Shown: in pieces, positions 53,324 to 62,218 of the stretch
Layout of the letters: every line of letters starts with the position of its first letter
Numbering within the stretch: position 1 is the first letter of the stretch
Assembly: GCA_930367205.1 (NCBI GenBank)
Contig: OV884015.1
Span: 1,674,001 to 1,738,000, forward strand
DNA from: Acanthosoma haemorrhoidale
Taxonomy: Eukaryota > Arthropoda > Insecta > Hemiptera > Acanthosomatidae
Direction: 5' to 3'
Length of the DNA stretch: 64,000 bases
Made by a program: the position numbers and the translations under genes
Notes under the pieces: generated by a model
What the model saw: only the letters and a program-made list of their open reading frames with translations
Databases searched by the model: none
Told to the model about the DNA's origin: nothing

Positions 53324-56300
53324 ATGAGTGGAAACGAATCGGACTCGGCTGTTAGCCTTCGACCTCCTGGACCTTTAATGATTTCCCAGGAATCAAACAT
53401 GGCAACAGCATGGAAATCATGGTTACAATCATACAAATGGTTCGCAGAGGCTATAAACCTAGACAAAAAATCGAAGAAAAAAAAAGTCGCAACTTTTATG
53501 ACTATTATTGGTAAGGAAGCCTATTCAATTTATGAAACATTTAAGATCGAAACAGCTGATAAGGACAAAGTTGAAAAAATTATTGAATTGTTTGAATCGT
53601 ATTTCACCCCTAAAATAAACATTACGTATGAAAGATTGATATTTAATCGCATGACTCAGCAGAATGGACAATCTTTTGATGATTTTCTCACATTAGCGAT
53701 TAATCAATCCAATAAGTGTAATTATTCAACCATGAGGGACGAATTTTTGCGCGACAAAATTGTAATTGGAATATTAGATGATGAGGTTAGAAAAACATTA
53801 TTGGAAGTAGAAGATTTAAAATACGATAATGCGGTAAAAATATGCAGGGCGTCTGAGTTAGCTAAACAACACATGTCGGCTATGAAAGATGGTGAAGGAT
53901 CCGTATCGGAAATAAATGCTGTCAGACGGGATCAAAGCAAAAAAATACACGCCAAACCCGACCAATTCCATTGCAGGCGGTGTAATACGACCCATGGCAG
54001 ACGGGCTTGTCCAGCTTACAAAGTTCAATGTAAAAAATGTAATTTTAAGGGTCATTTTACAGAATGTTGTTTATCATCAAAAAAGGTGGAAATGGTCTTA
54101 AAGAGTAATGACGAAAACACTGATAAAAATATTGATATATATATAGGCACGACACAAAAATATAAAACAAATTTAAAAAATACAAAAACAAATCAAATTT
54201 CAGATTGGATAGAAGAATTACATTTCCCACGAAACAAAAAAGTCTCTTTTAAATTGGATACAGGAGCCCAAGGAGATGTAATAACAACCACAGAAGTGGA
54301 AAACTGTGGCCTAAAAATAATTCCATCATGCGTCAAATCACTGATTTCATTCTGCAATAATCAAACGCCTGTTCTGGGAGAATCTAAAGTAAAAATAAAA
54401 ACTAGGCTGGGTCAGACAGAGTATTTGACTTTCCTGATAGTTGAAGCCGGACACCAGTGTGTTTTGGGCAAGGCTTCTTGTGAAAATCTTGGATTAGTGA
54501 AAAGAATAGAGACCATAAACTATGACGATTTGTTCAAAGGTATGGGATGCGTAAAAGAATATGAATATGACATAGATCTGATTGATGAGCCTTCATTCAA
54601 AATACACCCACCTCGCAAAATTCCTTATGCAGTAAGAGATCAGGTAAAACAAGAATTGGACAAAATGGTCTACAATAAAATAATTACTCCCATGATAGAA
54701 CCCACTCCATCAGTTTCACCAATGGTGGTAGTGTGGAAAAACAAATCACCAAGAATTTGTCTAGACCTGACTGACCTGAACAAAAATATTAAAAGAAGAC
54801 ACTTCCCTTTACAAACAATGGAAGAGATAGCCGCCAAGTTGCATGGGTCAAAATTTTACACAAAAATTGACTGTATAAAAGGATTCTGGCAGCTACGAGT
54901 TTCACAGAGAAGTTCAAAATTTTTAACCTTTGCAACTCCTTGGGGACGATACAGCTGTTTACGTCTTCCATTCGGCTTATCAAGTGCCAGTGAAGTGTTC
55001 CAGTCCTTCATGACAGCTACACTGGAAGGAATAAAAAATGTGGAAGTCGCAATTGATGATATATTAATTCATGCACCAACCGAAGAAGAACTTAAGAAAA
55101 CAACGGATAAAGTCCTTAAAAAATTGCAGGAAGTTGGGCTAAAACTTAACAAAGAAAAATGTATCTTCAACGTACAAAAAACTAAGTTTCTGGGTCACGT
55201 GATCAGCGAAAAGGGCCTTGAAGCAGATCAAGAAAAGGTGGCTTGTATTGATAGGTTGAAACCTCCGGCAAATATAAAAGAATTGGAAAGATTCTTGGGT
55301 ATGGTAACATACTTATCGAAGTTCATAAAAAACCTTTCTGAAATCACAGCACCTTTACGACTTCTCAAACAAAAAGACATAGAATGGCATTGGGATCAGG
55401 ATCAAGAACAAGCATTCATTAATTTAAAAAACAAATTGAAATCTGCTCCGGTTTTGCGCTACTACAACCCTAAAGAAGAGGTAAAAATTTCAGTTGACGC
55501 ATCAAAACATTCGATGGGTGCAGTATTGTTACAGGATGACCAACCGGTTGCTTATGCATCCAAGGCGTTCACTCCTGCTCAAAGTAGATACAGCCAGCTC
55601 GAAAAAGAAGCCACCGCTGTTCTGAATGGGTGTAAAGAATTCCACGAATATGTGTGGGGGAATCCTAAGTTAATCATTGAGACCGATCATAAGCCATTAG
55701 AGGCAATATTCAAAAAACCACTCAATAGTGCTCCAGCGAGGCTGCAGAGGATCTTATTCGAAGTCATGCCATACAACCCTCATATAGTATACAAAAAAGG
55801 AAGCGAATTGTACATAGCTGACTTGCTCAGTAGGGATTGTGCAAATGAAGCATTAAACGATGAGCCAGTTGACATAGTTATACATGTAAGTATACCATTT
55901 TCAAAAACACGTTTTGAGGAATTAAAAACACTTATAGAAGAAGATGTTGTTATGAGACAGTTGTCAAATTTTATCTTGAATGGTTGGCCTTCGTCCAAAA
56001 CTGAATTATCTAATGAATTAAAAGCCTATTACAGCTTCAGAGAAGAATTGGCTCTTTATGAAGGAGTAATGGTCAAAGGGGCCCAAATAGTAGTACCAGA
56101 AAAATTGGTGCCTTTGGTTCTATATGAAATTCATCGAGGACATAGAGGAGCTGAATCATGCTTAAAACTCGCCAGAGAAAATTTATTTTGGCCCAAAATG
56201 TCCTCAGACATAAAAAACTTTGTGGCAAGATGTCAAGTATGCCAGTGTCTTCAAAAAGATAAACCAAAAGAAGAACTGTGCCTAAATCAGGTACCAACTA

Positions 56301-57277
56301 GACCCTGGGAAATTTTAGGATCTGATTTGTTCCATTGGAATCAAAAAGATTACTTGATTATAGCTGATGTATATTCAGGATTCTATGATTTTCAAGTGCT
56401 CAACATAACCACCAGTGCAGCTGTTATCCTTAAACTAAAGAATTGGTTCTCTACTCATGGAATACCTGATATACTAAAAACTGATGGTGGTCCACAATAT
56501 AGCAGCAAAGAATTTCAAGACTTTAGCACATCATGGAACATTACCCATCAAGTATCCAGCCCTCATTTTTCGCGGGCTAACGGATTCATCGAAAGATATG
56601 TACAAGAAGCAAAACTATTACTAAGAAAATGCGCCAAGGAAAACACGGATATCCACCTTGCACTACTGAATCAACGCAACATTCCGAGGGATAGCATTGG
56701 ATCCCCAGCTCAAAGGCTCATGGGAAGAAGAACGAAAACCCTGATTCCTTGTTTGGACTCAGTTCTTAAGCCTCAACTCATCAGCCCAGACAAGGTCACA
56801 CAAACACTCAAGAATTGGCAAAGTGAGCAGAAAAGGTATGCTGACATAGGCAAAACGTCGCATAAAACCTTCAGTGATGGAGAAAAGAACCTATGGAAGA
56901 AAGCACCTCGTGAATGGGTACCAGCAACAATTATTAAGCAAAATGAAGGCTCCAACTCTTACATTATTAAAACCCAAGATGGTGTGAAGTACCGCCGCAA
57001 CTCATGGTTCCTTCGTCCTATAACTGAACCCCAAAACTTTGAATTTAAGGAGAGTGTGGTTTCCTCTCCACAACGTATGGAATCAGCTCCAGCAGTGGTT
57101 ACTCGTAAATCGATCTCTACACAGTTCACACCACCAAAGAGTCTAACACCAAAGCCACCTGTTTCTGAGGATATGAGTTTAACCAAATCTGCTACTCAAC
57201 AAAATAAAACTGAAGAATACCGAACCAAGAGTGGAAGCTTAATCAAGGAACCAAGAAGACTGATAAAAGAAGAATAA
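53324..57277 (+). CDS. gag-pol: Gag-Pol polyprotein, Ty3/gypsy type, single frame
   Basis: A 1,317-residue polyprotein for reverse transcription and integration. I chose the ATG at 53324: it is the first in frame after the TAA at 53303, has G at -3, and the GTG just before it is not a likely eukaryotic start. Residues 1-210 are capsid-like Gag. Two zinc knuckles follow: C217-C229 (CX2CX3HX4C, unusual spacing) and C236-C249 (CX2CX4HX4C). Protease has DTGA at D312. Reverse transcriptase spans roughly 420-690 with D516 (KIDCIKGFWQ) and AIDD at 576-579; the usual first-position Tyr is Ala. RNase H spans about 720-840 with D725, E762, D788 and D833. Integrase has H937/H940 and C970/C973 (zinc finger), then D1001, D1054, E1090 (DX35E). 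After a GPY/F-like basic region (about 1185-1235) comes a tail of about 80 residues without a chromodomain. There is no frameshift or stop between gag and pol. Confidence 0.96.
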   Translation: MSGNESDSAVSLRPPGPLMISQESNMATAWKSWLQSYKWFAEAINLDKKSKKKKVATFMTIIGKEAYSIYETFKIETADKDKVEKIIELFESYFTPKINITYERLIFNRMTQQNGQSFDDFLTLAINQSNKCNYSTMRDEFLRDKIVIGILDDEVRKTLLEVEDLKYDNAVKICRASELAKQHMSAMKDGEGSVSEINAVRRDQSKKIHAKPDQFHCRRCNTTHGRRACPAYKVQCKKCNFKGHFTECCLSSKKVEMVLKSNDENTDKNIDIYIGTTQKYKTNLKNTKTNQISDWIEELHFPRNKKVSFKLDTGAQGDVITTTEVENCGLKIIPSCVKSLISFCNNQTPVLGESKVKIKTRLGQTEYLTFLIVEAGHQCVLGKASCENLGLVKRIETINYDDLFKGMGCVKEYEYDIDLIDEPSFKIHPPRKIPYAVRDQVKQELDKMVYNKIITPMIEPTPSVSPMVVVWKNKSPRICLDLTDLNKNIKRRHFPLQTMEEIAAKLHGSKFYTKIDCIKGFWQLRVSQRSSKFLTFATPWGRYSCLRLPFGLSSASEVFQSFMTATLEGIKNVEVAIDDILIHAPTEEELKKTTDKVLKKLQEVGLKLNKEKCIFNVQKTKFLGHVISEKGLEADQEKVACIDRLKPPANIKELERFLGMVTYLSKFIKNLSEITAPLRLLKQKDIEWHWDQDQEQAFINLKNKLKSAPVLRYYNPKEEVKISVDASKHSMGAVLLQDDQPVAYASKAFTPAQSRYSQLEKEATAVLNGCKEFHEYVWGNPKLIIETDHKPLEAIFKKPLNSAPARLQRILFEVMPYNPHIVYKKGSELYIADLLSRDCANEALNDEPVDIVIHVSIPFSKTRFEELKTLIEEDVVMRQLSNFILNGWPSSKTELSNELKAYYSFREELALYEGVMVKGAQIVVPEKLVPLVLYEIHRGHRGAESCLKLARENLFWPKMSSDIKNFVARCQVCQCLQKDKPKEELCLNQVPTRPWEILGSDLFHWNQKDYLIIADVYSGFYDFQVLNITTSAAVILKLKNWFSTHGIPDILKTDGGPQYSSKEFQDFSTSWNITHQVSSPHFSRANGFIERYVQEAKLLLRKCAKENTDIHLALLNQRNIPRDSIGSPAQRLMGRRTKTLIPCLDSVLKPQLISPDKVTQTLKNWQSEQKRYADIGKTSHKTFSDGEKNLWKKAPREWVPATIIKQNEGSNSYIIKTQDGVKYRRNSWFLRPITEPQNFEFKESVVSSPQRMESAPAVVTRKSISTQFTPPKSLTPKPPVSEDMSLTKSATQQNKTEEYRTKSGSLIKEPRRLIKEE

Positions 57278-57337
57278 TCAAGCAACCAATAAGACTGACA
57301 ACATTACCAAGAAGACCACATATGAAGCTTCAAATCC
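57278..57337 (+). other. Short 3' untranslated stretch of the retrotransposon
   Basis: Sixty A-rich bases between the TAA at 57275 and the polypurine tract. It is too short to hold an env gene, and I see no coding remnant in it. Confidence 0.6.
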
Positions 57338-57350
57338 AAAAGAAGAAGGA
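57338..57350 (+). other. Polypurine tract
   Basis: AAAAGAAGAAGGA, thirteen purines abutting the right LTR's TGTCAG. This is the expected plus-strand primer position for RNase H-resistant priming. Confidence 0.9.
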
Positions 57351-57512
57351 TGTCAGCAGGCAAATGATGACGTCACTTGAATTAGTTTGTTTATGCCTTG
57401 TATAATACGTAACCTTTGTTTGCTGTTACAATATAGTTCTGTTCTAACATTCCATGAAGTCGGTCGTTCTTATTAACACCCTCATTCTTAATTTAATTAA
57501 GTCATTCTTACA
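57351..57512 (+). repeat. 3' LTR (162 bp)
   Basis: Identical to the 5' LTR over all 162 bases at an offset of 4,268 bp. It is followed at once by the second ATTTG target copy. As the 3' LTR it should supply the RNA 3' end, but no AATAAA is visible, so a variant poly(A) signal or an atypical end is implied. Confidence 0.97.
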
Positions 57513-57517
57513 ATTTG
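57513..57517. repeat. Target site duplication, right copy (ATTTG)
   Basis: ATTTG directly after the right LTR, continuing into ATGTTATGTTCACTCG of the interrupted satellite A monomer. Confidence 0.95.
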
Positions 57518-58126
57518 ATGTTATGTTCACTCGTAACTTGAATCATACGATTGTATCACGTGATACAATGAGTGCTAATGATACAGCACACAATCATATT
57601 CGACATCATTTGATGTTATATTGACTCGTAACTTGAATCATACGACCGTATCACGTGATTGAATGAATGCCAATGATATGGCACAAAATCATATTCGACA
57701 TCGATTGATGTTATATTCACTAGTACCATGAATCTTACGATCGTATCACGTGATACCATGAGTGCTAATGATTAGGCACACTATCTTATTCGACATCATT
57801 TAATGTTATATTCACTCGTAACTTTAATCATACGATCGTATCACGTGATTGAATAAGTGCTAATGATATGGCACACAATCATATTCGACATCATCTGATG
57901 TTATATTCACTCGTAACTTGAATCACACGATCGTATCACGTGATACAATGAGTTCAAATGATACGGTATACAATCATATTCGACATCATTTGATGTTATC
58001 TTCACTCGTAACTTTCATCATACGGTCGTATCACGTGATACAATAAGTGCAAATGATACGGCACACTATCATATTTGACATCATTTGATGTCATATTCAC
58101 TCGTAACTTTATTCATACGATCGTAT
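57513..58126. repeat. Satellite A array, block 15 (right flank of the retrotransposon)
   Basis: About six and a half monomers. The first half-monomer completes the unit broken at 53082. Private changes include TATTGACTCG near 57620 and CATCGATTGATG near 57700. Ends at the usual A-to-B junction. Confidence 0.92.
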
Positions 58127-58547
58127 GATCTTTAACGTTAGCTCTTGCCCTATTATGTTCTCCTGATACGAAAACGAGAAAAATATCGTCAAATAAGTCG
58201 ATTTTTTAAAAAATGCGTATTTCATAGCTAGTACAGCAGCTCCTGCCCCATTATGTTCTCCTGATACCTAAACAAGAAAATATCGTCAAAAAGTTGAATT
58301 TTTAAAAAATGCGTATTTCTTAGCTAGTACGTTAGCTCCTGCCTTATTATGTTCTCCTGATACCAAAACAAAGAAAATGTCATCAAAAAGTTAAATTTTT
58401 TTAAAAAAGAGTATTTTATAGCTGGTACGTTAGCTTCTGAACAATTATGATTTCCTCATACCAAAACAAGAAAAATATCGTCAAAAAGTCGAATTTTAAA
58501 AAAATGCGTATTTTATAGCTGGTACAATAATTCCTGCCCTATTATGT
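58127..58547. repeat. Satellite B array, block 14 (contracted)
   Basis: Only four monomers. The first monomer of the standard order jumps, within the CTCCTGATACGAAAAC region, to the unit with CAAATAAGTCG that normally comes eleventh. Both ends are standard, so about ten internal monomers were lost in phase. Confidence 0.92.
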
Positions 58548-61500
58548 TAACTCGTAGCTTTGATCATACGATCGTATCACGTAATATAATGAGTGCTAAT
58601 GATACATTATACAATCATATTCAACATCATTTGATGTTATCTTCACTCGTAACTTTCATCATACGATCGTATCACGTGATACAATGAGTGCCAATAGTAC
58701 GGTACACTATCATATTCGACATCATTTGATGTTATATTCACTCGTGGCTTCAATCATACGATCGTATCACGTGATATAATGAGTGGCAATGATGCGGTAC
58801 ACTATCATATTCCACATCATTTGATGTTATGTTTACTCGTAACTTTAATCATACGATCGTATCACGTGATTGAATGAGTGCCAATGATATGGCACACAAT
58901 CAAATTCGACATTATTTGGTGTTATATTCACTCGTAACTTGAATCACACGATCGTATCACGTGATACAATGAGTTCAAATGATACGGTACACAATCATAT
59001 TCGACATCATTTGATGTTATGTTCACTCGTAACTTGAATCATACGATTGTATCACGTGATACTATGAGTGCTAATGATACAGCACACAATCATATTCGAC
59101 ATCATTTGATGTTATATTCACTCGTAACTTGAATCATACGATCGTATCACGTGATTGAATAAGTGCTAATGATATGGCACACAATCATATTCGACATCAT
59201 CTGATGTTATATTCACTCGTAACTTGAATCATACGATTGTATCACGTGATACAATGAGTGCTAATGATTAAGCACACTATCTTATTCGACATCATTTGAT
59301 GTTATATTCACTCGTAACTTTAATCATACGATCATATCACGTGATAGAATGAGTGCCAATGATACAGCACACAATTATATTTGACATCATTCATGTTATA
59401 TTCATTCGTAACTTAAATCATACGATCGTATCACGTGATACAATAAGTTCAAATGATGCGGTACACAATCATATTCGACATCATTTGATGTTATATTTAC
59501 TCGTAACTTTTCTCATACGATCGTATCACGTGATACAATGAGTGCCAATGATACGGTACACTATCATATTCGACATCATTTGATGTTATATTCACTCGTG
59601 ACTTCAATCATACGATCGTATCACGTGATATAATGAGTGGCAATGATGCGGTACACTATCATAATCGACATCATCTGATGTTATTGATACGGTATACCAG
59701 CATGGTTGACATCATTTAATGTTATATTCACTCGTAAGTTTAATCATACGATCGTATCACGTGATACAATGAGTGCCAATGATACGGTACACTATCATTA
59801 TCGACATCATCTGATGTTATTGATACGGTATACCAGCATGGTTGACATCATTCAATGTTATATTCACTCGTTAGTTTAATCATACGATCGTATCACGTGA
59901 TACAATGAGTGCCAATGATACATTATACAATCATATTCAACATCATTTGATGTTATATTTACTCGTAACTTTCATCATACGATCGTATCACGTGATACAA
60001 TGAGTGCCAATGATACGGTACACTATCATAATCGACATCATCTGATGTTATTGATACGGTATACCAGCATAGTTGACATCATTTAATGTTATATTCACTC
60101 GTAAGTTTAATCATACGATCGTATCACGTGATACAATGAGTGCCAATGATACATTATACAATCATATTCAACATCATTTGATGTTATATTTACTCGTAAC
60201 TTTCATCATACGATCGTATCACGTGATACAATGAGTGCCAATGATACGGTACACTATCATCTTCGACATCATTTGATGTTATATTTACTGGAAACTTTCA
60301 TCATACGATCGTATCACGTGATTGAATGAGTGCCAATGATTAGGCACACTATCTTATTCGACATCATTTGATGTTATATTCACTCGAAACTTTAATCATA
60401 CGATCATATCACGTGATACCATGAGTGCTAATGATTAGGCACAAAATCCTATTCGACATCATTTGATGTTATGTTCACGCGAAACTTTAATCATACAATC
60501 ATATCACGTGATTGAATGAGTGCCAATGATTAGGCACACAATCATATTCGACATCATTTAATGTTATGTTCACGCGAAACATGAATCATACGATTGTAAC
60601 ACGTGATACAATGAGTTCAAATGATACGGTAGACAATCATATTCCACATCATTTGATGTTATGTTTACTCGTAACTTTAATTATACGATCATATCACGTG
60701 ATTGAATGAGTGCCAATGATATGACACACAATCATTTTCGACATCATTTGATGTTATATTCACTCGTAACTTGAATCATACGATTGTATCACGTGATACA
60801 ATGAGTGCTAATGATACAGCACACAATCATATTCGACATCATTTGATGTTATATTCACTCGTAACTCTAATCAGACGACCGTATCACGTGATTGAATGAA
60901 TGCCAATGATATGGCACACAATCATATTCGACATCATTTGATGTTATATTCACTGGTACCATGAATCATACGATCGTATCACGTGATACCATGAGTGCTA
61001 ATGATTAGGCACACTATCATATTTGACATCATCTGATGTTATTGATACGGTATACGAGCATGTTTGACATCATTTAATGTTATATTAACTCGTAAGTTTA
61101 ATCATACGATCGTATCACGTAAAACAATGAGTGCCAATGATACATTATACAATCATATTCAACATCATTTGATGTTATATTCACTCGTAACTTTAATCAC
61201 ACGATCGTATCACGTGATACAATGAGTTCAAATGATTCGGTACACAATCATATTCGACATCATTTGATGTTATGTTTACTCGTTACTTTAATCTTACGAT
61301 CGTATCACGTGATACAATGAGTGCTAATGATACAGCACACTATCTTATTTGACATCATTAGATGTTATATTCACTCCTAACTTTAATCAAACGATCATAT
61401 CACGTGATACAATGAGTGCTACTGATACAGCACACAATCATATTCGACATCATTTGATGTTATATTCACTCGTAACTTGAATCATACGATTATATCACGT

Positions 61501-62027
61501 GATACAATGAGTGCTAATGATACAGCACACAATCATATTCGACATCATTTAATGTTATATTCACTCGTAACGTGAATCATACGACCGTATCACGTGATTG
61601 AATGAATGCCAATGATATGGCACACAATCATATTCGACATCATTTGATGTTATATTCACTGGTACTATGAATCATATGATCGTATCACGTGATACTATGA
61701 GTGCTAATGATACAGCACACAATCTTATTCGACATTATTTGATGTTATATTCACTCGTAACTTGAATCATACGATCGTATCACGTGATACAATAAGTTTA
61801 AATGATACGGTAAACAATCATATTCGACATCATTTGATGTTATATTCACTCGTGGCTTCAATCATACGATCGTATCACGTGATATAATGAGTGGCAATGA
61901 TGCGGTACACTATCATATTCCACATCATTTGATGTTATGTTTACTCGTAACTTTAATCATACGATCGTATCACGTGATTGAATGAGTGCCAATGATATGG
62001 CACACAATCAAATTCGACATTATTTGG
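58548..62027. repeat. Satellite A array, block 16
   Basis: About 36 monomers. It begins with the same order as the retrotransposon's left flank and provides the uninterrupted paralogous site (ATTTG at 59009-59013). Around 59670-60090 the 136-bp compound unit type with GGTATACCAGCATGG recurs at 59691, 59827 and 60058. The end is broken off inside a monomer after GACATTATTTGG near 62027. Confidence 0.92.
59640..60130. repeat. Local amplification of the 136-bp compound monomer
   Basis: The truncated-plus-full unit, which elsewhere occurs once per A block, appears three times: GGTATACC at 59691, 59827 (136 bp on) and 60058 (231 bp on, i.e. 136 + 95). Another copy is near 62495. These copies read CCAGCATGG/CCAGCATAG where those elsewhere read CGAGCATG, so they form their own subfamily. 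Confidence 0.8.
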
Positions 62028-62218
62028 TTGGTACGTGATTGAATGAATCCCAAAATGCGTATTTCATAGCTAGTACGGCAGCTCCTGCCCCATTATGTTC
62101 TCCTGATACCAAAACAAAGAAAACATCTTTAAAAAGTCGAATTTTAACAAAAATGCGTATTTCATAGCTTGTACGTTAGCACCTGCCCCATTATGCTCTC
62201 CTGATACCAAAACAAGTA
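62028..62218. repeat. Scrambled A/B junction patch with satellite B fragment
   Basis: Satellite A breaks at TTGGTTGGTACGTGATTG, a partial A motif follows (GATTGAATGAATCCC), then about 166 bp of satellite B (62051-62216, nearly two monomers, with CTCCTGATACC twice), then A resumes abruptly at CAAGTACACGGTACAC. Neither the entry nor the exit junction is the standard one found at the other 14 B blocks. Confidence 0.85.

Larger units (their letters stand above)
53083..57512 (+). mobile_element. Complete Ty3/gypsy-type LTR retrotransposon
   Basis: A 4,430-bp element with every structural part in place: 162-bp LTRs beginning TGTCAG and ending CTTACA, primer binding site directly after the left LTR, one gag-pol frame, polypurine tract directly before the right LTR, and ATTTG target duplications. 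The domain order protease, reverse transcriptase, RNase H, integrase is that of Ty3/gypsy (Metaviridae) elements, not Ty1/copia, where integrase precedes reverse transcriptase. There is no env frame between integrase and the right LTR. The LTRs are identical base for base, so insertion is recent relative to the mutation rate. Autonomy is likely but not shown. Confidence 0.97.

Noticed and set aside
53858..57186. Short frames on either strand inside the retrotransposon
   Set aside because: They overlap the long gag-pol frame with its clear catalytic motifs and have none themselves; the minus-strand ones are shadows.
57278..57350. An env gene or chromodomain at the 3' end of the retroelement
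   Set aside because: Only 73 bp separate the gag-pol stop from the right LTR, and the C-terminal tail lacks chromodomain-like aromatic residues; it is a basic, Ser/Pro/Thr-rich stretch.
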